Under the pieces are notes generated by a model. That model did no database searches, was not told the DNA's origin, and saw only the letters and a list, made by a program, of their open reading frames with translations. DNA of 44,871 nt from Klebsiella pneumoniae (lineage in GTDB: Bacteria > Pseudomonadota > Gammaproteobacteria > Ga0077536). Location: assembly GCA_945876945.1 (NCBI GenBank), contig CAMCQE010000018.1, forward strand, positions 1-44,871. The letters are read 5' to 3'. Positions within the stretch are counted from its first letter, which is position 1; every line of letters starts with the position of its first letter. Shown in pieces: positions 14,900 to 22,352 of this stretch. The translations under genes and the position numbers were made by a program.

Positions 14900-17497
14900 A
14901 TGACGAACACCGCCTATCGCAAACCGCTGCCCGGCACGACGCTCGAGTATTTCGACGCCCGTGCCGCGGTGAACGACCTCCAGCCCGGCGCATGGGAAAA
15001 GCTGCCTTACACCGCGCGCGTGCACGCTGAAAACATCGTGCGCCGCGCGGATCCGGCCATCATTGCCGACTGTCTGAAGCAGATCATCGAAGTCAAACGC
15101 GAGCTCGATTTTCCGTGGTTTCCGGCCCGTGTCGTGTGTCACGACATTCTGGGTCAGACCGCGCTGGTCGATCTTGCCGGCTTGCGCGATGCGATTGCCG
15201 ATCAGGGCGGTGATCCGGCCAAGGTGAATCCCGTGGTGCCGGTGCAGCTGATCGTCGATCACTCACTGGCGGTGGAGTGTGGCGGTTTCGATCCGCAGGC
15301 CTTCGAGAAGAATCGCGCGATTGAAGATCGGCGCAACGAAGACCGGTTTCACTTCATCAACTGGACCAAGCTCGCCTTCGACAACATGGTCGTGATTCCA
15401 GCGGGCAACGGCATCATGCACCAGATCAATCTGGAGAAGATGTCGCCGGTGATTCACGCCCAGGACGGTGTGGCTTTCCCCGACACCTGCGTCGGCACCG
15501 ACAGCCACACCCCGCACGTGGACGCGCTGGGCGTGATTGCGATCGGCGTGGGCGGGCTGGAAGCGGAGAACGTGATGCTGGGGCGCGCGTCCTGGATGCG
15601 CTTGCCGGAAATTGTGGGCGTGAAGCTCACCGGCAAGCTGCAGCCCGGCATTACCGCCACCGATCTGGTGCTGGCGCTTACCGAGTTCCTGCGCAAATCC
15701 AAGGTGGTCGGCGCTTATCTCGAATTCCATGGGGCGGGCGCGTCGTCACTGACGCTCGGCGACCGCGCCACCATTTCCAATATGGCCCCGGAATACGGCG
15801 CCACGGCGGCAATGTTCTCTATCGACCAACAAACGCTTGATTACCTCAAGCTCACCGGCCGCAGCGATGACAACGTGAAGCTGGTGGAGACCTACGCGAA
15901 GGAAGCCGGCCTGTGGGCCGACAGCCTCGCCGGCGTGGTGTATGAGCGTGAACTCGCGTTTGATCTCTCGAGCGTCGTGCGCAATATGGCCGGCCCCAGC
16001 AATCCGCATGCGCGGGTGGCGACCAGCGACTTGGCCGCCAAGGGCATTGCCGCGCCCTGGACCGAAACGCCCGGCCAGATGCCGGACGGGGCGGTGATCA
16101 TCGCGGCCATTACGAGCTGCACCAATACCTCCAATCCCCGCAACGTGATTGCCGCCGGCCTGCTGGCGCGCAACGCCAATCGGCTCGGCCTTACTCGCAA
16201 GCCCTGGGTGAAAAGTTCGCTCGCACCGGGTTCCAAAACCGTTGCGCTGTATCTGGAAGAGGCCGGCCTGAAGTCGGAACTCGAAGCGCTCGGCTTTGGC
16301 ATCGTGGCCTTTGCCTGCACCACCTGTAACGGCATGTCCGGTGCGCTGGACCCGGTGATCCAGCAGGAAATCATCGACCGCGACCTCTACGCCACGGCGG
16401 TACTCTCGGGGAACCGCAATTTCGACGGCCGTATTCACCCGTATGCCAAGCAGGCGTTTCTGGCCTCGCCGCCCCTGGTGGTGGCCTATGCGCTGGCCGG
16501 CACGGTGCGGTTTGATATCGAGAAAGATTCGTTTGGCACCGACGCCAGCGGCCAGCCCATCCTGCTGAAAGACCTGTGGCCGTCGGATGCGGAAATCGAC
16601 GCCATTGTCAGCGCCAGCGTGAAGCCCGAGCAGTTCCGCAAGGTCTACATCCCGATGTTTGAAGACAAGGGCGGGCCAGCGACCAAGGTCAGCCCGCTGT
16701 ACGACTGGCGGGAGATGTCCACCTACATTCGCCGCCCCCCGTATTGGGAAGGCGCGCTGGCCGGTGAGCGCACCCTTAAAGGCATGCGGCCGCTGGCCGT
16801 GCTGCCGGACAACATCACCACCGACCATCTCTCGCCCTCCAACGCCATCCTGCTCGACAGCGCCGCCGGCGAGTACCTCGCCAAAATGGGTTTGCCGGAA
16901 GAAGACTTCAATTCCTACGCCACCCATCGCGGCGACCATCTCACCGCGCAACGCGCCACTTTTGCCAACCCGCAGCTGATGAACGAAATGGCGGTGGTGG
17001 AGGGCAAGGTGAAGAAAGGCTCGCTCGCCCGCGTGGAGCCGGAAGGCACCGTGATGCGCATGTGGGAAGCGATTGAGACCTACATGAACCGCAAGCAGCC
17101 GCTCATCATCGTGGCCGGCGCGGACTATGGGCAGGGCAGCTCGCGCGACTGGGCGGCGAAGGGCGTGCGTCTGGCCGGCGTGGAAGTGATCGCGGCCGAA
17201 GGCTTCGAGCGCATTCATCGCACCAACCTGATTGGCATGGGCGTGTTACCGCTCGAGTTCAAGCCGGGCGTGACTCGCAAAACCCTGGGCTTGGACGGCA
17301 CCGAGACTTACGACGTTGTCGGCGAGCGCACCCCGCGCGCCGACCTCACGCTGGTCATCCATCGCCAGAACGGCGAGCGGCTGGAAGTCACCATGACCAG
17401 CCGCCTCGATACGGCGGAAGAAGTCTCGGTCTACGAGGCCGGTGGTGTGCTGCAGCGGTTTGCGCAGGACTTCCTGGCCGCGACCAAGTCGGCCTGA
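14900..17497 (+). CDS. acnD: Fe/S-dependent 2-methylcitrate dehydratase AcnD
   Basis: An 865-residue aconitase-family enzyme that dehydrates 2-methylcitrate to 2-methyl-aconitate. The [4Fe-4S] cysteines are C407 (TSCTNTSNP), C473 and C476 (CTTCNGMSG). Substrate-binding blocks include GTDSHTPHVDALG and GADYGQGSSRDWAAKGVRLA. The CTTCNGMSG form and the length match AcnD rather than AcnA (~890 residues). It starts 13 bases after prpC with a weak Shine-Dalgarno (ACGGAACT). A strong terminator-like hairpin follows. AcnD needs PrpF to make a product usable downstream, and prpF is the next gene. Confidence 0.93.
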   Translation: MTNTAYRKPLPGTTLEYFDARAAVNDLQPGAWEKLPYTARVHAENIVRRADPAIIADCLKQIIEVKRELDFPWFPARVVCHDILGQTALVDLAGLRDAIADQGGDPAKVNPVVPVQLIVDHSLAVECGGFDPQAFEKNRAIEDRRNEDRFHFINWTKLAFDNMVVIPAGNGIMHQINLEKMSPVIHAQDGVAFPDTCVGTDSHTPHVDALGVIAIGVGGLEAENVMLGRASWMRLPEIVGVKLTGKLQPGITATDLVLALTEFLRKSKVVGAYLEFHGAGASSLTLGDRATISNMAPEYGATAAMFSIDQQTLDYLKLTGRSDDNVKLVETYAKEAGLWADSLAGVVYERELAFDLSSVVRNMAGPSNPHARVATSDLAAKGIAAPWTETPGQMPDGAVIIAAITSCTNTSNPRNVIAAGLLARNANRLGLTRKPWVKSSLAPGSKTVALYLEEAGLKSELEALGFGIVAFACTTCNGMSGALDPVIQQEIIDRDLYATAVLSGNRNFDGRIHPYAKQAFLASPPLVVAYALAGTVRFDIEKDSFGTDASGQPILLKDLWPSDAEIDAIVSASVKPEQFRKVYIPMFEDKGGPATKVSPLYDWREMSTYIRRPPYWEGALAGERTLKGMRPLAVLPDNITTDHLSPSNAILLDSAAGEYLAKMGLPEEDFNSYATHRGDHLTAQRATFANPQLMNEMAVVEGKVKKGSLARVEPEGTVMRMWEAIETYMNRKQPLIIVAGADYGQGSSRDWAAKGVRLAGVEVIAAEGFERIHRTNLIGMGVLPLEFKPGVTRKTLGLDGTETYDVVGERTPRADLTLVIHRQNGERLEVTMTSRLDTAEEVSVYEAGGVLQRFAQDFLAATKSA

Positions 17498-17505
17498 GCC
17501 GCGAG

Positions 17506-17545
17506 GCCCGGGGCGAGGTGGCGTAACGCCGCACTCGCCCCGGGC
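17506..17545 (+). terminator. Strong hairpin between acnD and prpF
   Basis: A 12-bp perfect stem (GCCCGGGGCGAG/CTCGCCCCGGGC) with an inner GGCG/CGCC stem, followed by ATTCTTCCCC. It probably ends or reduces transcription before prpF, implying that prpF is expressed at a lower level or from its own promoter in 17546-17645. Confidence 0.65.
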
Positions 17546-17660
17546 ATTCTTCCCCGCTAACGCGTGCTGGCGAACGCGCCAGACGCAGTCCAGATCTTGA
17601 AGGTTGCTGAGGCAGGCGTCAGATCTGCCGAGGCACTCGCAAACGCTTAGGAGACCGTCC

Positions 17661-18848
17661 ATGGCCCATGTTCCGCAAGTCAAAGTCCCAGCCACCTATA
17701 TGCGCGGCGGCACCAGCAAGGGCGTATTTTTTCGCCTGCAGGATCTGCCCGAGCGCTGCCAGCAGCCGGGCGCGGCGCGCGATAACTTTCTGCTGCGGGT
17801 GATTGGCTCGCCGGATCCTTACGGCGCGCAAATCGACGGCATGGGCGGCGCGACCTCGTCAACTTCAAAGACCGTCATCCTCGACAAGAGCACGCAACCC
17901 GACCACGACGTGGACTACCGCTTTGGTCAGGTGTCGATCGATAAAGCCTTCGTTGACTGGTCCGGTAACTGCGGCAATCTCACCGCCGCCGTGGGCTCCT
18001 TCGCCATTACCAATGGTCTGGTGGATCCGGCCCGCATCCCGCGCGACGGCATCTGCGTGGTGCGGATCTGGCAGGTGCAGATTCAGAAAACCATCATCGC
18101 CCACGTGCCCATGAGCAACGGTGAAGTGCAGGAAACCGGCGATTTCGAGCTCGACGGCGTGACCTTTCCCGCGGCCGAGGTGGTGATCGAATTCCTCGAT
18201 CCGGCCGAAGACAGTGACGACGGCGGCGCGATGTTCCCTACCGGCAATCTGGTGGACGACCTCGTGGTGCCGGGCATCGGCAGCTTCAAGGCCACGATGA
18301 TCAATGCCGGCATTCCCACCATTTTTCTCAACGCGGCCGAGATCGGCTACACCGGGACCGAGCTGCGCGAAGCTATCAACACCTCGCCCGATGCGCTCGC
18401 AAGATTCGAGACCATTCGCGCGCACGGCGCCCTGCGCATGGGGCTGATCAAGGACGTCGCCGAAGCGGCCACTCGTCAGCACACGCCCAAGGTGGCCTTC
18501 GTGGCGCCGCCGGCCGACTATGTGTCCTCCAGCGGCAAACCCGTGGCGACCAGCGATATCGACCTCAACGTGCGCGCGCTGTCGATGGGCAAACTGCACC
18601 ACGCCATGATGGGCACGGCCGCGGTAGCCATCGGCACGGCGGCGGCCATTCCCGGCACTTTGGTGAATCTCGCCGCCGGCGGCGGTGAGCGCACGGCGGT
18701 GCGCTTCGGTCATCCGTCCGGCACTTTGCGGGTGGGGGCGGAAGCCACGCAGAACGCCGGCGAATGGGTGGTCAAGAAAGCCATCATGAGCCGTAGCGCG
18801 CGCGTGCTGATGGAAGGCTCGGTGCGCGTGCCCGGGGATTCGTTCTAA
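17661..18848 (+). CDS. prpF: 2-methylaconitate cis-trans isomerase PrpF
   Basis: A 395-residue member of the diaminopimelate-epimerase fold family. It isomerises the 2-methyl-aconitate made by AcnD to the cis form that aconitase hydrates. Family blocks: ATYMRGGTSKGVFF at residues ~11-24 with the conserved Lys; GMGGATSSTSKTVIL (~60-74); GNCGNLTAAVG (~98-108); and FGHPSGTLRVGAE near the C-terminus. AGGAG lies 8 bases before the ATG at 17661. It is separated from acnD by 163 bases containing the hairpin. The AcnD/PrpF pair replaces PrpD of enterics; no prpD or prpE is seen in the window. Confidence 0.93.
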   Translation: MAHVPQVKVPATYMRGGTSKGVFFRLQDLPERCQQPGAARDNFLLRVIGSPDPYGAQIDGMGGATSSTSKTVILDKSTQPDHDVDYRFGQVSIDKAFVDWSGNCGNLTAAVGSFAITNGLVDPARIPRDGICVVRIWQVQIQKTIIAHVPMSNGEVQETGDFELDGVTFPAAEVVIEFLDPAEDSDDGGAMFPTGNLVDDLVVPGIGSFKATMINAGIPTIFLNAAEIGYTGTELREAINTSPDALARFETIRAHGALRMGLIKDVAEAATRQHTPKVAFVAPPADYVSSSGKPVATSDIDLNVRALSMGKLHHAMMGTAAVAIGTAAAIPGTLVNLAAGGGERTAVRFGHPSGTLRVGAEATQNAGEWVVKKAIMSRSARVLMEGSVRVPGDSF

Positions 18849-18899
18849 GCAGCAAGCGCCAGACGGCGCGCGAGCGCCGCTAGGCACGGGGTAATGTGA

Positions 18900-20486
18900 A
18901 TGACTGAGCAGCAGGCCCGCCGGGCTTTCCTGAAGACCCTGAGTGCGACCGCGCTTGCCGCGCTGGCGTCAAATCCGCTAGGCGCCCTGGCCGGCGAACC
19001 CCGGCTCAAGCTCGGCGAGTCCAAGCTTTTCTCCTTCGAGGCCTTGAAGGCCGAAGCCCAGCGTTTAGTGAAGCTGCCGGCGCGCAAGGCCAATCTGCCG
19101 GCGCCGGACATCACCGCCCAAATCAATTACGAGAGATGGGGTCAAATCACCTACAACACCGATTACGCCCTGTACGCCGGGGCGGGCGGCAGCGGGCGTT
19201 ACCCCATCGAGTTTTTCCACCTCGGCATGTATTTCCAGAAAGCCGTGCGCATGCATGTGGTGGAGAACAACACGGCGCGCGAAGTGCTCTACGACGCGCG
19301 CTATTTCAATATGCCCAAGGATTCGATTGCGCATGATCTCCCTGCGGGCGCGGGCTTTGCCGGCTTTCGCTTGCAGGAGCCGACGGACGGCACGCTCGAC
19401 TGGCGCAAGAACGACTGGGTGGCGTTTCTGGGGGCATCGTATTTCCGCGCGATTGGCGAACTGCGCCAGTACGGCCTGTCGGCGCGCGGCGTCGCGCTGA
19501 ACACCTGGCAAGCCGGCGAGGCCGAGGAGTTTCCCGACTTCACGCAGATTTTTATCGGGCCGGAAACTGCAGAGGGGCTCGTCGTGCACGCCCTGCTGGA
19601 AGGGCCATCGATAGTCGGCGCCTACCGCTTTGTGCTGAGTCGCGGCAAAGGCGTGGTGATGGACGTGGACTGCGCGCTGTATCTGCGCAACAAGGTGTCG
19701 CGCTTCGGCGTGGCGCCGCTGACCTCCATGTTCTGGTTCTCTGAAACCGCCAAAGCCACCGCCGTCGACTGGCGGCCCGAAGTGCACGATTCCGACGGCT
19801 TAAGCCTCTGGACCGGTAGCGGCGAGCACCTGTGGCGCCCGCTGAACAATCCGGCTGAGGTTTCGGTTTCGGCGTTTAGCGATGACAATCCGCGCGGCTT
19901 CGGCTTGCTCCAACGGGATCGGAATTTTGATCACTATCTCGACGGCGTGTTCTACGAGCGGCGCCCAAGTGTGTGGATAGAGCCGAAAGGCAACTGGGGC
20001 AAGGGCGCGGTGCAGTTGATCGAAATTCCCACCGACGACGAAATCCACGACAACATCGTCGCCACCTGGGTGCCGGAACAGCCCGCCGCCGCAGGGTCCA
20101 GTTTTGAGTTTTCCTACCGGCTGCACTGGCAGGCAGATGAACCTTCGCCCACGCCGCTCGCCCGTTGTGTCGCCACCCGCCTCGGCAACGGTGGACAGCC
20201 CGGGCTGCCACGGCCCAAAGGCGTGCGCAAATTCATGGTGGAGTTTCTGGGGGCGCCGCTCGCAGGGCTGGCCTACGGGGTGATGCCGGAAGCGGTGCTG
20301 TCGGCGTCGCGCGGCAGTTTCTCTTACGTGTTCACCGAAGCCATTGCCGACGAAGTCCCCGGCCATTGGCGCGCGCAGTTCGACCTTACTGTCGAGGGCG
20401 AGGAGCCGGTAGAAATCCGGCTGTATCTGAAGAACGGGGACGAGGTCTTGTCGGAAACCTGGCTGTATCAATACCACCCGTTCTGA
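18900..20486 (+). CDS. opgD: Glucan biosynthesis protein D (OpgD/MdoD)
   Basis: A 528-residue periplasmic protein acting on the backbone of osmoregulated periplasmic glucans. The N-terminus has a twin-arginine signal (ARRAFLKTLSATALAAL, RR at residues 7-8), typical of OpgD rather than OpgG. Family blocks include YPIEFFHLGMYFQKAVRMHV, FLGASYFRAIGELRQYGLSA, and FGVAPLTSMFWF. GFGLLQRDRNFDHYLDG and RRPSVWIEPKGNWGKGAVQL are also diagnostic. It ends in the immunoglobulin-like C-terminal domain. The glucosyltransferase OpgH and OpgG are not in the window. The Shine-Dalgarno is poor (ACGGGGTAATG), so the start rests on the signal peptide. Confidence 0.92.
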   Translation: MTEQQARRAFLKTLSATALAALASNPLGALAGEPRLKLGESKLFSFEALKAEAQRLVKLPARKANLPAPDITAQINYERWGQITYNTDYALYAGAGGSGRYPIEFFHLGMYFQKAVRMHVVENNTAREVLYDARYFNMPKDSIAHDLPAGAGFAGFRLQEPTDGTLDWRKNDWVAFLGASYFRAIGELRQYGLSARGVALNTWQAGEAEEFPDFTQIFIGPETAEGLVVHALLEGPSIVGAYRFVLSRGKGVVMDVDCALYLRNKVSRFGVAPLTSMFWFSETAKATAVDWRPEVHDSDGLSLWTGSGEHLWRPLNNPAEVSVSAFSDDNPRGFGLLQRDRNFDHYLDGVFYERRPSVWIEPKGNWGKGAVQLIEIPTDDEIHDNIVATWVPEQPAAAGSSFEFSYRLHWQADEPSPTPLARCVATRLGNGGQPGLPRPKGVRKFMVEFLGAPLAGLAYGVMPEAVLSASRGSFSYVFTEAIADEVPGHWRAQFDLTVEGEEPVEIRLYLKNGDEVLSETWLYQYHPF

Positions 20487-20509
20487 GCGGTGCCGGTGCG
20501 GACAGTGTA

Positions 20510-20552
20510 AGCCGGCGCGGGGCGCCGGCTGACGGAGGCCTCAAGCCTCCGT
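20510..20552. terminator. Two tandem hairpins between convergent genes
   Basis: Stem 1 is AGCCGGCGC/GCGCCGGCT with loop GGG (20510-20530). Stem 2 is ACGGAGGC/GCCTCCGT with a 5-base loop (20532-20552), followed by TCTC. They sit between opgD (+) and the MaoC-fold gene (-) and can serve as a bidirectional terminator. Confidence 0.6.
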
Positions 20553-20569
20553 TCTCGCGGGGGCGGGGG

Positions 20570-21043
20570 TTAGCTGGCGGCCTGCCGACTCGCCCACCAT
20601 TCCTGATAGCCCTTGTCGGGCGCCAGCACTCGAGATTTCGCGCCGCCGATCGAGGCGCCTTCGGCGTTGCTGATCGCGACATCAAGTTCTACCAGCTCGC
20701 CGCGAATGCGGGCCACTTCAATGACAACGTTCACCACTTCGCCAGGACACACGGGCTTGCGCAGACGCTCCGGGGTAAAGACCAGCCCCAGGCAGCCGTC
20801 GCCCGGGAACTGAGTGCCGAAAATGCCGGTGATGGCAATCTGGAGCAGGCCGCCGGGGACGATGATGTCGGGCACGCCGGGGAAGCGGAGCTGGGCGGCT
20901 TCAACGTTGGCGTGAATCGCATTGCGGTCGCCAGAGAGGGCGCAGTAGCGTTCGACGTCTTCGCGGGAGAAGACCAGGCTGGTTTCATAGCGCTGACCGG
21001 TTTGGAGTTGGGCAGCGGTGAGGCAATTGGTTTTGGCGTTCAG
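20570..21043 (-). CDS. MaoC-like hotdog-fold protein with probable CTG start
   Basis: A 157-residue single hotdog-domain protein of the MaoC/(R)-specific enoyl-CoA hydratase group. The catalytic-type motif SGDRNAIHANVEAA supplies the D and H expected at the active site. VPGGLLQIAITGIFG and the C-terminal strands fit the fold. It would hydrate a trans-2-enoyl-CoA or bind an acyl thioester. No ATG, GTG or TTG suits the start: the frame extends upstream only through a TATAAT box to a TTG at 21100. A CTG at 21043 has GGAG 8 bases before it, giving LNAKTNCLTAAQLQ as the N-terminus. No partner gene is adjacent. Confidence 0.75.
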   Translation of the reverse strand: MNAKTNCLTAAQLQTGQRYETSLVFSREDVERYCALSGDRNAIHANVEAAQLRFPGVPDIIVPGGLLQIAITGIFGTQFPGDGCLGLVFTPERLRKPVCPGEVVNVVIEVARIRGELVELDVAISNAEGASIGGAKSRVLAPDKGYQEWWASRQAAS

Positions 21044-21068
21044 GGGAAATTCTCCAGATTGAGCGTCG

Positions 21069-21074
21069 ATTATA
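21069..21074 (-). promoter_or_regulatory. Perfect -10 box of the MaoC-like gene
   Basis: On the minus strand TATAAT lies in CTCGATATAATCGACG. Transcription would begin near 21062, with GGAG at 21055-21052 and the CTG codon at 21043. The matching -35 is not clear (TTGCCC is 20 bases upstream, a long spacer). Confidence 0.5.
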
Positions 21075-21132
21075 TCGAGACATTGCGCCCGACCGGGCAA
21101 TTTTTAGCAGGGCGCGGTGGCTATCCCGGGCC

Positions 21133-21999
21133 TTAGGGTGACCTCACGCTGAAAGTATCGCAGGCCTTGAGGCTGGCCGCCTCGAAGCCGGTCTTGAACC
21201 ATCGCATCCGCTGGGCCGAACTGCCGTGGGTAAAGGAATCTGGCACCACTACGCCGCGCGCCTGTCGCTGCAGCATGTCGTCGCCAATCGCGTTCGCCGC
21301 CCGCAAAGCCTCATCAATGTCTTCGGGGTCGAGAAAGGGTCTGGTGCGATTCGCTTCCTGCGCCCACAGCCCCGCCAGACAGTCGGCCTGCAGTTCAACC
21401 CGGACCGACACCTGATTGTATTCCGCCGCGGTCATTCGCTCGCGCAGCGCGGCCGTTTTGCGGCTCACCCCCAAGAGGTTCTGCACGTGATGGCCCACTT
21501 CATGCGCAATCACATAGGCGCGGGCGAAGTCACCGCCGGCGCCGAAGCGCTGTTTGAGTGCTTCGAAAAAGGCCATGTCGAGGTAGACCTTGCGGTCACC
21601 CGGGCAATAGAACGGGCCCATCGCCGCCTGACCCGTGCCGCATGCGGTGGACGTGCGGCCGCGATAGAGCACCAGCACCGGGTTTTCATAGGTGAGGTTC
21701 ATAGCGCGAAACACGCCGTTCCACACCACTTCCGTTTTACGCAGGACCTTCGCCATCTCGGATTTGAGCGCGGCCTGCGGGTCGTGCGCCGGATCGATGG
21801 GGCTAGCCTGCTGGGCGGTGGGCTCGCGGGCGTTTTGCACGCCCTCGGCCAGTCCCAGCAACAGCCGCGGGTCGATGCCGGTGAAGTAGCTCACAACCAG
21901 CGCGATGGCGATCCCGCCGATGCCGATCCCGCGACCTCTACCTCCGCCCCCGCGACGGTCTTCGATATTGGCGCTTTCGTTTTCGTCCTCAAGTCGCAT
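21133..21999 (-). CDS. ypfJ: YpfJ-type neutral zinc metallopeptidase
   Basis: A 288-residue membrane-anchored zinc metalloprotease family protein. After a Gly/Arg-rich N-terminus (EDRRGGGGRGRGIGIGG) comes one transmembrane segment (IGIGGIAIALVVSYFTG, ~25-41). The conserved periplasmic domain has ACGTGQAAMGPFYCPGDRKV and the zinc motif HEVGHHVQNLLG, where the two His and the Glu are catalytic. LQADCLAGLWA supplies the likely third ligand region, and the C-terminal SAQRMRWFKTGF is a family hallmark. The Shine-Dalgarno is weak. The biological substrate is unknown even in well-studied bacteria. It is divergent from glgP across 353 bases. Confidence 0.88.
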   Translation of the reverse strand: MRLEDENESANIEDRRGGGGRGRGIGIGGIAIALVVSYFTGIDPRLLLGLAEGVQNAREPTAQQASPIDPAHDPQAALKSEMAKVLRKTEVVWNGVFRAMNLTYENPVLVLYRGRTSTACGTGQAAMGPFYCPGDRKVYLDMAFFEALKQRFGAGGDFARAYVIAHEVGHHVQNLLGVSRKTAALRERMTAAEYNQVSVRVELQADCLAGLWAQEANRTRPFLDPEDIDEALRAANAIGDDMLQRQARGVVVPDSFTHGSSAQRMRWFKTGFEAASLKACDTFSVRSP

Positions 22000-22352
22000 C
22001 GGATGTTCTTTCAGTCAGAGTGGGGCAGTGGGTTGACCCGCGAGTGCGGCAAGCGACCTCCGTGGCGCAAGACCCGCGCCGAGCATAACCTGTCGATGAG
22101 GCGGTTAGACCATCGGGCAGATGACGATGCGGCGCGGACCTACGCCCGGGGCCAATCAGTGCGCTATCACCGACACAGGCCGAGCGGCGTAAGTCCGCAC
22201 TGCGACGAGGCGCCGCGCACGCTTATCGCGCCGTGCGGCCACCCCTGGCATTGTCTGAGTGCCTCGATGAGGGCAACTTCTCCTCAGCATGAATCTTGCC
22301 TGAGCATTCCATTCAGACCCTTCCCGGCCCCCCGCCATTTCGGAGCACAATC
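22000..22352. other. Intergenic region between divergent ypfJ and glgP
   Basis: 353 bases with no supported gene. It should hold the promoters of both flanking genes. I found no tRNA, convincing riboswitch or strong hairpin. A TATGCT-like -10 on the minus strand near 22083-22088 (AGCATA on the plus strand) could serve ypfJ. CGGAG at 22341-22345 is the glgP ribosome-binding site. Confidence 0.6.

Noticed and set aside
13516-14910. A 464-codon open frame on the minus strand opposite prpC
   Set aside because: It is the antisense shadow of a highly conserved citrate synthase gene, His-rich because of codon complementarity, with no recognisable domain.
15746-17218. A 490-codon open frame antisense to acnD
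   Set aside because: Antisense shadow in a high-GC gene; the sense strand matches AcnD over its full length.
21044-21100. N-terminal extension of the MaoC-like protein from a TTG at 21100
   Set aside because: It contains a perfect TATAAT box, has no Shine-Dalgarno and no homology; the CTG at 21043 with GGAG is the better start.
22000-22352. Possible structured RNA or tRNA in the ypfJ-glgP intergenic region
   Set aside because: No cloverleaf, no T-loop consensus and no long stable stem could be found by reading both strands.
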